Assembly: GCA_016210495.1 (NCBI GenBank)
Contig: JACQUC010000012.1
Location: 1 to 21,477, forward strand
Reading direction: 5' to 3'
DNA from: Chloroflexota bacterium
GTDB taxonomy: Bacteria > Chloroflexota > FW602-bin22 > JACPRP01
Length of the DNA: 21,477 nucleotides
Shown: in pieces, positions 8,186 through 16,247 of the stretch
Layout: each line of letters begins with the position of its first letter
Position numbering within the stretch: the stretch's first letter is position 1
Position numbers and translations under genes: made by a program
The notes under the pieces: model-generated
Database searches by the model: none
What the model was told of the DNA's origin: nothing
The model's input: only the letters and a program-made list of their open reading frames with translations

Positions 8186-8204
8186 GTGGCCTATCGGAAG
8201 CCAC
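8186..8204 (-). promoter_or_regulatory. Leader hairpin at the 5' end of the rpmJ transcript
   Basis: On the minus strand GTGGCTT and AGGCCAC form a 7-pair stem (one G-U) around the loop CCGAT. It begins within one or two bases of the transcription start predicted from the promoter at 8213-8242, so the alpha-operon mRNA would carry a hairpin at its extreme 5' end. It may protect the message or serve an r-protein control; no U-tract follows, so it is not a terminator. Confidence 0.5.
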
Positions 8205-8212
8205 AATAATCA

Positions 8213-8242
8213 ATTTTACATAAATATTGCGACCGGTGTCAA
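8213..8242 (-). promoter_or_regulatory. Sigma-70-type promoter for rpmJ-rpsM-rpsK-rpsD-rpoA-rplQ
   Basis: A perfect -35 box TTGACA (8237-8242) and a -10 box TAAAAT (8213-8218, five of six matches) are 18 bases apart on the minus strand, in an AT-rich pocket between infA and rpmJ. The predicted start is near 8206, about 40 bases before the rpmJ GTG. The -35 box lies just past the infA stop, which suggests the alpha operon can be transcribed independently of the spc block. Confidence 0.8.
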
Positions 8243-8246
8243 ACAC

Positions 8247-8468
8247 TTATCCCTTCAATCGATACGTAATTCGGCCGCGCGAAAGATCGTAGGGTGAAAG
8301 CTCGACGGTCACGCGGTCGCCAGGCAATATCTTTATGAAGTTTAGTCGAAGCTTGCCAGAGATGTGGGCTAGTACCTTGTGCCCGGTCGCCAACTCTACC
8401 CGAAACATGGCGTTGGGCAGTGCCTCGATCACCTTGCCCTCTACCTCAATGACATCCTTTTTCGGCAT
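8247..8468 (-). CDS. infA: Translation initiation factor IF-1
   Basis: A 73-residue S1/OB-fold protein with the normal IF-1 sequence: [56 protein letters not shown] and RGRITYR. IF-1 blocks the A site of the 30S subunit during initiation. ATG at 8468. It stands between map (44 bases) and rpmJ (80 bases, which hold the alpha promoter). Length and motifs are complete. Confidence 0.97.
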   Translation of the reverse strand: MPKKDVIEVEGKVIEALPNAMFRVELATGHKVLAHISGKLRLNFIKILPGDRVTVELSPYDLSRGRITYRLKG

Positions 8469-8512
8469 TTACTCTTTCCTTTGTTCTTCCCGAAGCCTCA
8501 ATCTGTCCAAAT

Positions 8513-9265
8513 CTATGGTCTAGTGAGGATGTCCGCCTCGTCATCCGTAATGACAATGGTGTGCTCGAAGTGGGCCGACAGGCTTCCGTCTTCCGTCACC
8601 ACGGTCCAGCCGTCGCCCTTGACGGCGGTCCTGAAAGTGCCGACGTTCACCATCGGCTCCAGCGCCAGCGTCATCCCTGGCTGAAGCCTGGGCCCGCGCC
8701 CGGGAGGACCGAAATTCGGCACCTGCGGCTCCTCGTGCATCTTGCTGCCGATGCCGTGGCCCACGTATTGGCGCACTACCGAGAAACCGTAGGACTCGAC
8801 GTACGACTGAATCGCCCACGAGATATCGCTCAGGTGGCCCCCCGCGCGAGCGTTCGCGATGCCGATGGCCAACGACTCTTCCGTCACCGCCAGCAGCCTC
8901 CGGGCCACATCGCCGATCTTGCCGACTCCAACCGTGATCGCGGCATCCCCATGGAAGCCGTCGTAGATCGCCCCAAAATCGAGACTCACGATGTCGCCGG
9001 CTCGAACCTTTCGCTTCGGGCTCGGAATGCCGTGCACGATCTCTTCGTTCATCGAAACGCACAGAGAAGCCGGAAAGCCATTGTATCCCTTGAATGACGG
9101 AACTACGCCGTGCTTCACTGCGTAGTTATGAGCAATGGCATCCAGTTCGGCCGTGGTCATCCCCGGCTTGATATTGCTTTTCAAAAGTGCTAACGCAGCG
9201 GCAACTATCTGCCCAGCTCGGCGCATGAGCCGGATCTCTTCCGGCGTCTTGATGGTTATCGACAT
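8513..9265 (-). CDS. map: Methionine aminopeptidase, type I
   Basis: This enzyme removes the N-terminal methionine from nascent proteins. The 250-residue protein has all five metal ligands at the expected spacing: Asp96 and Asp107 (SLDFGAIYDGFHGDAA), His170 (VGHGIG), Glu203 (ALEP) and Glu234 (HFEHT), plus the substrate-site His78 (EEIVHGIP). It lacks the N-terminal zinc-finger extension of some type I enzymes. The ATG at 9265 directly abuts the adk stop with no spacer, so translation is probably coupled. The secY-adk-map-infA order is the typical Gram-positive and Chloroflexota arrangement. Confidence 0.97.
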   Translation of the reverse strand: MSITIKTPEEIRLMRRAGQIVAAALALLKSNIKPGMTTAELDAIAHNYAVKHGVVPSFKGYNGFPASLCVSMNEEIVHGIPSPKRKVRAGDIVSLDFGAIYDGFHGDAAITVGVGKIGDVARRLLAVTEESLAIGIANARAGGHLSDISWAIQSYVESYGFSVVRQYVGHGIGSKMHEEPQVPNFGPPGRGPRLQPGMTLALEPMVNVGTFRTAVKGDGWTVVTEDGSLSAHFEHTIVITDDEADILTRP

Positions 9266-9907
9266 CTACGATACGGTTGCAACGAGCGCGCGCTGGACAC
9301 TCTCGATATCTCGCTCGCCGTCGATCTCTGCAAGGACGTCCGCCTTCTCGTAGTACTCGATCACCGGCGTCGTCTGCTCGAAATACACCTGCAGCCGCAT
9401 CCTCGCCGTTTCGACCGTGTCATCGGATCTCTGGTACAGTTCGCCACCGCACTCGTCACACCTGCCGGCCACCCTCGGAGGCTTGCTGCTCTCGTGGAAG
9501 CTGGCCTGGCAGTCTCGGCAGATCCATCGACCCGAAATCCGCCGTATCAGCTCCTCGTCAGATACCTTGATGTAGAGCGCCCTGTCGACCGCCTTGCCCA
9601 TTTCCTCCAGCGCCTTGTCGAAGGCTCGCGCCTGCTCGACGGTGCGTGGGAAGCCGTCGAGTATCGCGCCACGCCGGCAATCTGGTTTGGCCAGGCGTTC
9701 CTTGACCATCCCGATCGTTACGTCGTCAGGCACCAGGGCGCCCCGCTCCATATACGATTTGGCCAGCAAACCCAGCTCGGTTTCCTGCTTCAATGCCTCT
9801 CGAAACAGCTCCCCTGAAGCCACGTGCGCAAGTCCCAAGGTTGACCCTAGATCGTGCGCCTGCGTTCCTTTGCCTGCTCCAGGTGCGCCAAGCAACACTA
9901 TGTGCAC
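9266..9907 (-). CDS. adk: Adenylate kinase, zinc-containing LID type
   Basis: It catalyses ATP + AMP to 2 ADP. The 213-residue protein has the P-loop GAPGAGKGT (residues 7-15), the AMP-binding DGFPRTVEQA (about 84-93) and a LID with four cysteines (Cys130, Cys133, Cys150, Cys153), the structural zinc site of the long, Gram-positive-like form. The GTG start at 9907 is backed by GGAGGGG about 5 bases upstream and places the P-loop at the usual distance from the N-terminus. It lies 35 bases after secY and abuts map. Confidence 0.97.
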   Translation of the reverse strand: MHIVLLGAPGAGKGTQAHDLGSTLGLAHVASGELFREALKQETELGLLAKSYMERGALVPDDVTIGMVKERLAKPDCRRGAILDGFPRTVEQARAFDKALEEMGKAVDRALYIKVSDEELIRRISGRWICRDCQASFHESSKPPRVAGRCDECGGELYQRSDDTVETARMRLQVYFEQTTPVIEYYEKADVLAEIDGERDIESVQRALVATVS

Positions 9908-9942
9908 TCGACCCCTCCGACGATATCATCCACGACCGTGTG

Positions 9943-11223
9943 CTACTTTATGAACCCCTCGTAGTGACGCATCAGCAGTTGAGCTTCCAGTTGCTTCATC
10001 GTGTCCAAGACCACGCCCACCACGATGAGCAGACCTGTGCTGCTCAGGATCAGGGTCGTACTGATGCCCTGCGCGAAGAACGGCAGGATTGCCACAGCGC
10101 CCAGGAATATGGCGCCAAGCCACGTGATCCTGTTGAGAACCCTGTTCAGGTACTCGGCAGTGGGCCGACCAGGTCGAATGCCTGGCACGAAGCCGCCGTA
10201 TTTCTGGAGGTTCTCCGCCAGGTTCTGCTGCTGGAAGATTACCATCGTGTAGAAGAAAGTGAAGCCAACCACCAGGACGAAGTACAGCAGCCAGTAGGCC
10301 GGCGCGTTGGCATTGAATGTGTTGAAGATGAACCCCGCGACACCCGCAATCCAGGCCTCGCTGGAGTACATAAAGTAGCTCGCCACAGTGCCCGGAAACA
10401 GCATAATCGACATCGCGAAGATCAGCGGGATCATTCCGGCCGAGTTCACCCGCAACGGAATGTGGGTGCTCTGCCCCCCGTACATTCTCGTTCCCCTGAT
10501 ACGCTTGGCGTACTGAACGGGGATGCGTCGCTGAGCTTCCTGTACCACGACAATGGCTGCCACTGTCGCGATCCCCAGGACACCAAAGGCTATTAGGGCA
10601 AAATAGTTGCCACCGCCTACCAGCCCCTGGCCGAGAATCTGCGGCAGCTTGGCCACGATACCGCCAAAGATAATTATCGATACTCCGTTGCCGATGCCGT
10701 TCTCCGTGATCAGCTCTCCCATCCATACCAGCAGGACCGTCCCGGCGGTCATCGACATAATCATCGACAACGTCGGCAGCAAAGTTGGGCCGTCGAGGCC
10801 GAAATTGCTGATGATTCCCTGGCTATTGAGCAGCGCGGCGGTTCCATACCCCTGCAGCGCGGCCAGCGGAACAGTTAGCCAGTGCGTGTACTGGTTAATT
10901 TTCTTACGCCCGGCATCCCCTTCCTTGGACAGCTCTTGGAGCTGCGGGATGATAGGCACCAGCAACTGCATGATGATCGAGCTGGTAATATACGGGTACA
11001 CTCCCATAGCGGCAATCGAGAAGGTCGTCATCGCTCCACCGGAAAACAGGTCGAGCATGCCGAGCAACTGATTGCCCTGGAACAGTTGCTGAAGCTTTGC
11101 CGGGTCAACTCCCGGCAAAGGCACGTGGGATATGAAGCGGAAAGCAACCAGCATCCCGAACGTGAACAGGAGCTTTCTGCGCACATCCGGCAATTTGAAG
11201 GCGTTGAGCATAGCCTGAATCAT
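9943..11223 (-). CDS. secY: Preprotein translocase subunit SecY
   Basis: The channel subunit of the Sec translocon, an inner-membrane protein. The 426-residue sequence carries about ten hydrophobic segments, the N-terminal DVRRKLLFTFGMLVAFRFISHVPLPGVD, the plug-region FSGGAMTTFSIAAMGVYPYITSSIIMQLL, and the cytosolic loop RRIPVQYAKRIRG preceding transmembrane segment 7. ATG at 11223 has GAGG nine bases upstream. It follows rplO by 12 bases. Length is normal for the family (about 420-440). Confidence 0.97.
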   Translation of the reverse strand: MIQAMLNAFKLPDVRRKLLFTFGMLVAFRFISHVPLPGVDPAKLQQLFQGNQLLGMLDLFSGGAMTTFSIAAMGVYPYITSSIIMQLLVPIIPQLQELSKEGDAGRKKINQYTHWLTVPLAALQGYGTAALLNSQGIISNFGLDGPTLLPTLSMIMSMTAGTVLLVWMGELITENGIGNGVSIIIFGGIVAKLPQILGQGLVGGGNYFALIAFGVLGIATVAAIVVVQEAQRRIPVQYAKRIRGTRMYGGQSTHIPLRVNSAGMIPLIFAMSIMLFPGTVASYFMYSSEAWIAGVAGFIFNTFNANAPAYWLLYFVLVVGFTFFYTMVIFQQQNLAENLQKYGGFVPGIRPGRPTAEYLNRVLNRITWLGAIFLGAVAILPFFAQGISTTLILSSTGLLIVVGVVLDTMKQLEAQLLMRHYEGFIK

Positions 11224-11235
11224 CGGTAATAACCT

Positions 11236-11730
11236 CTAAGCGCCGGGCGTCGACTCCGCCTCTTCGGATGTCGGCGCCGCACTGGCGCCGATCTCCGCAG
11301 CGGTACCCCCAGCAGCTTCTATTTTGGATTTCGCGCCGGCCGAGAACTTGTGCGCCCTCACCGTTAGAGCGCGATCTACGTCCCCCTGCCCCAGAATCTT
11401 GACAGGCCGGAGTGCAGACTTGATCAGTCCGGCCCTCACCATTTCCGCAGGCCCAACCTCGGCCCCGGCCGGGAAGGCTGCTAAGCGACCGACGTTGACC
11501 GCATTGTATTCCACTCTAAATATGTTCGTGAACCCTCGCTTGTGCGGCAAGCGCTGGACGAGAGGCAATTGACCACCCTCAAATCGAGGGTGCACGCCAC
11601 CTCCCGCCCGAGCCTTCTGGCCCTTCGTGCCCTTACCCGCAGTGGTTCCCGAGCCTGAGCCGTGACCTCGCCCCACACGGCGGCGCGGGCGACGCGCCCC
11701 CGGACCAGGTCTCAACTCGTGCATTTTCAT
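11236..11730 (-). CDS. rplO: 50S ribosomal protein L15 (uL15)
   Basis: A 164-residue protein with the glycine/arginine-rich start [22 protein letters not shown], then [22 protein letters not shown] and [18 protein letters not shown], and a globular C-terminal half ([22 protein letters not shown]). It ends in an extra roughly 20-residue Ala/Ser/Glu tail. ATG at 11730 is chosen over an in-frame TTG six bases upstream because GGAG lies nine bases before the ATG. It is followed by secY after 12 bases. Confidence 0.97.
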   Translation of the reverse strand: MKMHELRPGPGARRPRRRVGRGHGSGSGTTAGKGTKGQKARAGGGVHPRFEGGQLPLVQRLPHKRGFTNIFRVEYNAVNVGRLAAFPAGAEVGPAEMVRAGLIKSALRPVKILGQGDVDRALTVRAHKFSAGAKSKIEAAGGTAAEIGASAAPTSEEAESTPGA

Positions 11731-11751
11731 TCCCAAATTCTCCTCAACACA

Positions 11752-11934
11752 CTATTCGCCTTCCAGCACAGTCAGCAGGTGTCTGACGCTCTCGACCATT
11801 CCCCGGAAGGCAGGCGTATCAGGGAGTTCGACCGTCTGGTGCAGTCGTCGCAACCCCAGGGCCTGAATGGTGGCCTTTTGACGCCTGGAGTAGCCAATGC
11901 TGCTCTTCCTCCACGTGATCTTGATCTTGCCCAT
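11752..11934 (-). CDS. rpmD: 50S ribosomal protein L30 (uL30)
   Basis: A 60-residue protein, the usual bacterial length: KIKITWRKSSIGYSRRQKATIQALGLRRL, then TPAFRGMVESVRHLLTVLE. ATG at 11934 directly follows the rpsE TAG (TAGATG) and its ribosome-binding site GGGGGAG lies within the last codons of the S5 tail, so coupling to rpsE is likely. Order S5-L30-L15 is standard. Confidence 0.96.
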   Translation of the reverse strand: MGKIKITWRKSSIGYSRRQKATIQALGLRRLHQTVELPDTPAFRGMVESVRHLLTVLEGE

Positions 11935-12621
11935 CTAACTCCCCCTTCCGGTAGCGGGAAAAGGCCGCCGCGAGCGCTGCCGATCGGCAGGGCCCCCTGC
12001 GCGGCGGAATCCTGGACCCGGTCGTTGAAGCTCCCTGGCCGGCTCTGGCCCACGCCTCGGTTGCTCGGGCGGCCGAGACCCCTCGCCGGAAGCCATCGCC
12101 GACCGCCGCTGAGCAGCCATCCGCGTCTTCGCTCCGGCCACCGGCCTTCCCCGCCGCTGGGCCTCGACCTCCGCATCTTTCAGTCGCAGAAGCCCGACCA
12201 TGCTTGCCTGCACCACATTGATGGGATTGGCGCTCCCCAGGGACTTTGTGAGAATATCTTTGATCCCAGCAGCCTCGACCACGGCGCGCACCCCGCCTCC
12301 GGCGATCACGCCGGTACCAGGCGAGGCTGGCTTCAAAAGCACCCTGGCAGCACCAAAGGATGCGACCACCTCGTGCGGAATGGTTGTGTCCGCCAACGGC
12401 ACCCTGATCAGGTGCTTCTTCGCGTCCTCGGCTCCTTTACGAATGGCCTCGGGAACTTCGTTGGCCTTGCCCAGCCCGACGCCGACGTGGCCCTCACGGT
12501 CTCCCACTACGACGACGGCGCTAAAGCTAAACCGGCGTCCTCCCTTGACCACCTTGGCCACGCGGTTTATGGCGACCACGCGCTCTTCAAGATTCAGTTC
12601 GCTTGCGTCGATTCTTGGCAT
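11935..12621 (-). CDS. rpsE: 30S ribosomal protein S5 (uS5) with long basic C-terminal extension
   Basis: The first 158 or so residues are a normal S5: the RNA-binding N-terminal domain ([29 protein letters not shown]) and the C-terminal fold ([37 protein letters not shown]), closed by [15 protein letters not shown]. About 70 further residues (159-228) are Arg/Pro/Gly/Ala-rich with no hydrophobic core, for example [15 protein letters not shown] and [19 protein letters not shown]. Bacterial S5 is normally about 165 residues. S5 helps maintain decoding accuracy and mRNA unwinding at the entry tunnel. ATG at 12621 has GAGGAG upstream. The tail runs cleanly to a TAG adjoining rpmD, so a frameshift artefact is unlikely, though not excluded. 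Confidence 0.96.
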   Translation of the reverse strand: MPRIDASELNLEERVVAINRVAKVVKGGRRFSFSAVVVVGDREGHVGVGLGKANEVPEAIRKGAEDAKKHLIRVPLADTTIPHEVVASFGAARVLLKPASPGTGVIAGGGVRAVVEAAGIKDILTKSLGSANPINVVQASMVGLLRLKDAEVEAQRRGRPVAGAKTRMAAQRRSAMASGEGSRPPEQPRRGPEPARELQRPGPGFRRAGGPADRQRSRRPFPATGRGS

Positions 12622-12631
12622 TAATAACTCC

Positions 12632-13003
12632 TCAAAGCTCTAGGCCGCCAGATCGGGCTCCCTCCGCCAGTGCCTTGACACGGCCGTGATAAAGGTAGCC
12701 ACCCCGATCGAACACAACCTTCGTTATCCCCCGGCCTCGTGCTCTTTCAGCCACGAGTTCGCCGACGATTCCCGCCGCGCGGATCTTGCTCGCCCCGTCA
12801 GCTTTGAGTTGTGCCTCTCGCTCGAGACTGGATGCCGCGGCCAGCGTTCGGCCCGTCGTATCGTCTATGATCTGAGCATAGATATGGCCGTGGCTGCGAA
12901 AAACTGACAGCCTTGGCCTCTCAGGCGTGCCGGCCACTTTCGCGCGGACTCGCCTGTGCCGCCTTGCGCGAGCTACTCTGATGGCTTTGGCATTGACGAC
13001 CAT
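12632..13003 (-). CDS. rplR: 50S ribosomal protein L18 (uL18)
   Basis: A 123-residue 5S rRNA-binding protein: [45 protein letters not shown], then [44 protein letters not shown], all highly conserved. ATG at 13003 with GGAGAGG about nine bases upstream. Ten bases separate its stop from rpsE. It forms, with L5 and 5S rRNA, the central protuberance subcomplex. Confidence 0.97.
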   Translation of the reverse strand: MVVNAKAIRVARARRHRRVRAKVAGTPERPRLSVFRSHGHIYAQIIDDTTGRTLAAASSLEREAQLKADGASKIRAAGIVGELVAERARGRGITKVVFDRGGYLYHGRVKALAEGARSGGLEL

Positions 13004-13034
13004 CCGGTGTTACCTCTCCTAATCTTACGCTTGG

Positions 13035-13622
13035 CTATTTGCGGCCCTTGCCGACTTTGCCCGCCTTGCCAGCCTTGCGACGGACTCGCTCGCCCAGGTA
13101 CCTGATGCCTTTCCCTTTGTAGGGCTCAACCGCCCGCAGCGCCCGTATGTGCGCAGCCAACTGGCCGACACTCTCCTTGTCGATGCCCGCGACAGCGAAC
13201 CTGGCCGACAGCCACGCATTTGCGCTCGTCGGCGTGAACGTCTCCACATCCGTAATCTCCAGCCCTGGCGGCGGTGTTATCTCCACCGGATGGGAGAAAC
13301 CCAGCTGTAACTGCAGCTTGTTCGCCTGTCGTGAAACGCGATAGCCCACGCCACTCAACTCGAGAACGCGCTTGAAGCCCTGTGTAACCCCCGCAACCAT
13401 ATTCGCTAGCAGACTTCGTGTAAGACCGTGTAGTGCCCGATGGCGGCTACTTTCGGTAGGGCGCTCTACCACCAGCACGCCGTCATGCAACCGTATGGAC
13501 ATATCCGAATGGACCGTTCTGGTGAGCTGGCCCTTAGGTCCCTTAACCGTAACAGTGTGATCTGTGATATTTACTTCCACTCCCGGCGGAATTGGAATCG
13601 GCGTGCGCCCAATTCGCGACAC
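13035..13622 (-). CDS. rplF: 50S ribosomal protein L6 (uL6)
   Basis: A 195-residue protein beginning [18 protein letters not shown], followed by two similar L6 domains and the C-terminal signature [26 protein letters not shown], then a short Gly/Lys-rich end. L6 binds near the GTPase-associated centre. GTG at 13622 is chosen because GGGAGG lies seven bases before it and MSRIGR is the usual N-terminus; an in-frame TTG fifteen bases upstream overlaps that ribosome-binding site. Confidence 0.97.
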   Translation of the reverse strand: MSRIGRTPIPIPPGVEVNITDHTVTVKGPKGQLTRTVHSDMSIRLHDGVLVVERPTESSRHRALHGLTRSLLANMVAGVTQGFKRVLELSGVGYRVSRQANKLQLQLGFSHPVEITPPPGLEITDVETFTPTSANAWLSARFAVAGIDKESVGQLAAHIRALRAVEPYKGKGIRYLGERVRRKAGKAGKVGKGRK

Positions 13623-13656
13623 AGTTAAACCTCCCAAATACCAGTGGCCGAGCGAC

Positions 13657-14052
13657 TCACCAAATGTAGCAAATCACTTCGCCGCCCACTTTCAGGCGCC
13701 TGGCCTGATGAGCTGTCATTAAGCCACGGGGTGTCGATACTATGGCGACTCCCAGTCCTCCCAGAACGCGTGGCATCTCGCTGCTCTTGGAATACACGCG
13801 CAGCCCGGGCTTGCTGATACGTCTCAACCCCGTGAGCACGGGCTCCTTCTTGCCCGAGTAGCTCAGCCAGAGCTTCAAAGTCCGCTGCTTGTCTTTGAGC
13901 AGCTCGAAATCCCTAATGAATCCCTCTTCTTTCAATATGCGGGCTATGGAGATCTTTATCTTGGACGCGGGCACCAACACGTACTCGTGCCTTGCCAGTA
14001 GCGCGTTTCGAATGCGCGTAAGCATATCGGCAATTGGGTCGGTTACACTCAC
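13657..14052 (-). CDS. rpsH: 30S ribosomal protein S8 (uS8)
   Basis: A 131-residue primary 16S rRNA-binding protein. Conserved parts are [22 protein letters not shown] at the start and [33 protein letters not shown] at the end, including the RNA-contacting [11 protein letters not shown] at 14052 has AAGGAGG nine bases upstream. In E. coli S8 represses the spc operon by binding mRNA near rplE. The 81 bases between rpsN and rpsH contain no obvious equivalent. Confidence 0.97.
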   Translation of the reverse strand: MSVTDPIADMLTRIRNALLARHEYVLVPASKIKISIARILKEEGFIRDFELLKDKQRTLKLWLSYSGKKEPVLTGLRRISKPGLRVYSKSSEMPRVLGGLGVAIVSTPRGLMTAHQARRLKVGGEVICYIW

Positions 14053-14133
14053 TCCTGGAATCCTCCTTGGGCTTGGTCAAGCGCTCCCGGACAACACCAC
14101 AACGGCAGCCAAGGCTTCACCCAGCCCCTCACC

Positions 14134-14319
14134 CTACCAACTAGATTTAACAACGCCTGGCAACTCACCGGCAAGGGCAAGCTTTCGGAAGCAAATTCGG
14201 CACATCCCAAACTTGCGCATGTAGGCTCGGGGTCGACCGCACAGCTTACAACGGTTGTGCTGCTGCACCTTAAACTTGGCCGGTCGCAACGATTTCACTA
14301 TTTTGGATTTCTTTGCCAC
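14134..14319 (-). CDS. rpsN: 30S ribosomal protein S14 type Z (uS14)
   Basis: A 61-residue short S14 with four zinc-binding cysteines, Cys24-x2-Cys27 and Cys40-x2-Cys43 ([26 protein letters not shown]), ending in [11 protein letters not shown] as expected. This is the type Z form of Gram-positive-like bacteria, not the 100-residue zinc-free form. GTG at 14319 with GGGAG a few bases upstream. It is the first gene after the extended -10 promoter at 14347-14352. Confidence 0.97.
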   Translation of the reverse strand: MAKKSKIVKSLRPAKFKVQQHNRCKLCGRPRAYMRKFGMCRICFRKLALAGELPGVVKSSW

Positions 14320-14346
14320 GCTTCTCCCTACCCTGTCACAAGACGA

Positions 14347-14376
14347 ATTATAGCATATTGACGATGTTAGCTTCCA
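14347..14376 (-). promoter_or_regulatory. Extended -10 promoter for rpsN and downstream spc genes
   Basis: On the minus strand a perfect TATAAT (14347-14352) is preceded by TG one base away, making a TGnTATAAT extended -10. The -35 region, inside the last codons of rplE, is weak: TGGAAG at 18 bases or TTGGAA at 19. Extended -10 promoters can work without a good -35. The predicted start near 14340 leaves about 20 bases before the rpsN GTG. It lies in a 47-base gap with AT-rich sequence unlike the flanking coding DNA. Confidence 0.6.
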
Positions 14377-14906
14377 AACGGCATTCCCATCAGCTTGAGC
14401 AGGCGCATGCCTTCCTCGTCGGACCTGGCGGTCGTGACAACGCTCACCTCCAAGCCCCTCAGCTTGTCAATCTTGTCATACTCCACCTCTGGGAACACGA
14501 GCTGCTCGCGCAGCCCCAGAGTGAAATTGCCCCGCCCATCGAAGCCTTTCGTGGCCAGGCCACGAAAATCCCTCAGACGGGGCAGAGCGACGTTCATTAA
14601 CTTGTCGAGAAACTCCCACATGCGTTCCCCGCGCAGCGTCACCATCACGCCGATGGGCATGCCCGTCCGCACCTTGAATGCGGCCACCGATTTCTTGGCC
14701 CTGGTTATGACCGGGCGCTGGCCGGTGATGGAGGACACGTCTTTCACGGCGGCGTCGAGCGCCTTCACGTTTTGCACCGCCTCGCCTAAGCCAATGTTTA
14801 CGACGACCTTAGTTACTCGAGGTATCTGCATGGGATTTTGGTAGCCAAATTCGCGCATAAGCGCCGGCGCGACGTCCTTCTCATACTTTTCCTTAAGTCG
14901 TGACAC
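14367..14906 (-). CDS. rplE: 50S ribosomal protein L5 (uL5)
   Basis: A 179-residue 5S rRNA-binding protein with [65 protein letters not shown], the P-site loop region [33 protein letters not shown], and AKSDEEG-like [18 protein letters not shown] at the end. GTG at 14906 is backed by GAGGAG about eight bases upstream. It follows rplX by 18 bases. Confidence 0.97.
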   Translation of the reverse strand: MSRLKEKYEKDVAPALMREFGYQNPMQIPRVTKVVVNIGLGEAVQNVKALDAAVKDVSSITGQRPVITRAKKSVAAFKVRTGMPIGVMVTLRGERMWEFLDKLMNVALPRLRDFRGLATKGFDGRGNFTLGLREQLVFPEVEYDKIDKLRGLEVSVVTTARSDEEGMRLLKLMGMPFGS

Positions 14907-14924
14907 TACTTGCTCTCCTCGATC

Positions 14925-15236
14925 CTAACCGATGGTCTCGCCACACGCCTTGCAGAACCGCGCTTTCGACCCATCACCTAAGAACCGGTACCCGACTCGC
15001 GTTGGATGATCACACTTGCTGCAAATGAGGGCGACGTTTGACATATGAAGAGGCGCCTCGCGCTCTATGATTCCGGCCTGGCGGGCTTGGCCCCTCGGCT
15101 TAGTGTGTCTCTTAACGAAATTGACGCCGGAGACAATGACCCTGTTCACGTCGGGCAAGACGCGATGGACCTTGCCCTTCTTGCCCTTGTCCTTTCCAGC
15201 GATGACTAGTACCGTATCGTCTCTTCTGATCTTCAA
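14925..15236 (-). CDS. rplX: 50S ribosomal protein L24 (uL24), with zinc-ribbon cysteines
   Basis: A 103-residue assembly-initiator protein. The KOW motif is [18 protein letters not shown], then [14 protein letters not shown]. The C-terminal half has Cys72-x2-Cys75 and Cys95-x2-Cys98, a zinc ribbon found in many but not all L24 proteins. The start is a TTG at 15236: it gives the standard [10 protein letters not shown]-terminus and has GAGGAG eight bases upstream, with no ATG or GTG that fits. It is preceded by an unusual 126-base gap after rplN. Confidence 0.96.
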   Translation of the reverse strand: MKIRRDDTVLVIAGKDKGKKGKVHRVLPDVNRVIVSGVNFVKRHTKPRGQARQAGIIEREAPLHMSNVALICSKCDHPTRVGYRFLGDGSKARFCKACGETIG

Positions 15237-15248
15237 CTTGCTATCTCC

Positions 15249-15341
15249 TCACTCGCTGGCCAACGAGCTGCACATGATGCTACTCAGATGTACCCGCACC
15301 GTGCACCACTCACTGCCCGTCCAATGGGCGCGGCAGTGCAC
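15249..15341 (-). other. Possible 30-codon leader ORF before rplX
   Basis: A GTG-initiated frame of 30 codons fills most of the rplN-rplX gap and ends with TGA overlapping the rplX ribosome-binding site, 12 bases before its TTG. It has no convincing Shine-Dalgarno and its sequence (Cys, His, Trp-rich) is not recognised. In GC-rich DNA an open frame of this size is common by chance, so this is only a candidate. Confidence 0.15.
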
Positions 15342-15342
15342 G
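15300..15342 (-). promoter_or_regulatory. Bulged hairpin in the rplN-rplX spacer
   Basis: On the minus strand CGTGCA-CTGCC pairs with GGCAG-(7 bases)-TGCACG: an 11-pair stem interrupted by a 7-base bulge on the 3' side, with a 14-base loop. It sits about 64 bases upstream of rplX in a spacer that is normally short. No U-tract follows, so it is not a simple terminator. It could be an r-protein mRNA target or an RNA-processing site; this is inference. Confidence 0.4.
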
Positions 15343-15362
15343 CACCCGTTAACCAGGAGGCC

Positions 15363-15731
15363 TCAGAGCACCTCAGGCGCCAACGAGATAATCTTCATAA
15401 AGTTCTTGTCTCGCAGTTCCCTGGCCACCGGTCCGAAAATACGCGTCCCCTTGGGGTTGTTCTTATCTGTCAGAATCACGGCTGCGTTCTCATCGAACTT
15501 AATGTACGAGCCGTCGGGCCGGCCGTATTCCCTGGCAGTGCGAACGATAACCGCCTGCACGACGTCGCCCTTCTTCACAGCACCGCCCGGGACCGCCTGT
15601 TTCACCGAGGCCACGATCACGTCGCCAACCCCGGCATATCTTCTGCTCGAGCCGCCGAGGACCCGGATGCACATTAACTGGCGTGCCCCCGTATTGTCCG
15701 CGACCTTCAATCTGCTCAAAGGTTGAATCAT
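15363..15731 (-). CDS. rplN: 50S ribosomal protein L14 (uL14)
   Basis: A 122-residue protein, exactly the family length: [92 protein letters not shown]14 lies at the subunit interface and is the docking site of the silencing factor RsfS in other bacteria. ATG at 15731. It follows rpsQ by 24 bases; the gap to rplX downstream is 126 bases. Confidence 0.97.
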   Translation of the reverse strand: MIQPLSRLKVADNTGARQLMCIRVLGGSSRRYAGVGDVIVASVKQAVPGGAVKKGDVVQAVIVRTAREYGRPDGSYIKFDENAAVILTDKNNPKGTRIFGPVARELRDKNFMKIISLAPEVL

Positions 15732-15755
15732 TTTCGATCACACTCCGTGGAGACG

Positions 15756-16019
15756 CTACTCCAGTTCCTCACCCTTCTTCACGATCTCGGCCACGCGCCA
15801 TCTTTTTTCCTTGCTGTAAGGTCTGGCCTCGACGATGCGCACAACATCGCCCTTCTTGGCAACCTCTTGCTCGTCGTGGGCCTTGAACTTCCTTGTGCCG
15901 CGCACGATCTTTCGGTAGAGTGCGTGACGTCGCAGCACTTCCACCCGAACGACGATAGTCTTATTCATCTTGTCGCTGACCACGCGACCGACCTTGCTAA
16001 CGACCTTTCGATCTGCCAT
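15756..16019 (-). CDS. rpsQ: 30S ribosomal protein S17 (uS17)
   Basis: An 87-residue OB-fold protein with GRVVSDKMNKTIVVRVEVLRRHALYRKIVRGTRKFKAHDE and GDVVRIVEARPYSKEKRWRVAEIV, the S17 signature. ATG at 16019 is chosen over a GTG two codons upstream because AAGGAG overlaps that GTG and lies five bases before the ATG. It follows rpmC by 9 bases. Confidence 0.97.
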   Translation of the reverse strand: MADRKVVSKVGRVVSDKMNKTIVVRVEVLRRHALYRKIVRGTRKFKAHDEQEVAKKGDVVRIVEARPYSKEKRWRVAEIVKKGEELE

Positions 16020-16028
16020 AAACACTCC

Positions 16029-16235
16029 TTAAAGCGCACCAGCCTCGCTCAATTCTCTCTCGCGGATAAGCGTCTTGAGCCTGGCGATGTCACGGCGGAC
16101 TTGAGTAAGGCGCGCGTGGTTAGTCAATTGCCGCTGAGCCAACTGGAACCGCAAATTGAACAGCTCCTGGTGAGCCGAGTCGATCTTGGCCCTAAGTTCG
16201 CCGGTGCTCAGATCATGAATCTCTCTAGCCTTCAT
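16029..16235 (-). CDS. rpmC: 50S ribosomal protein L29 (uL29)
   Basis: A 68-residue alpha-helical protein: [57 protein letters not shown] is the canonical two-helix L29, near the tunnel exit where it helps bind trigger factor and SRP. ATG at 16235 is preferred over a TTG three codons upstream; GAGGT lies nine bases before the ATG. It follows rplP by 12 bases and precedes rpsQ by 9. Confidence 0.96.
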   Translation of the reverse strand: MKAREIHDLSTGELRAKIDSAHQELFNLRFQLAQRQLTNHARLTQVRRDIARLKTLIRERELSEAGAL

Positions 16236-16247
16236 CGAATACAAACC

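Noticed and set aside
11662..12624. 320-codon plus-strand frame across rplO, rpmD and rpsE
   Set aside because: Antisense shadow of rpsE, including its GC-rich tail; no domain recognised. It did prompt a check that the S5 tail is read in the right frame.
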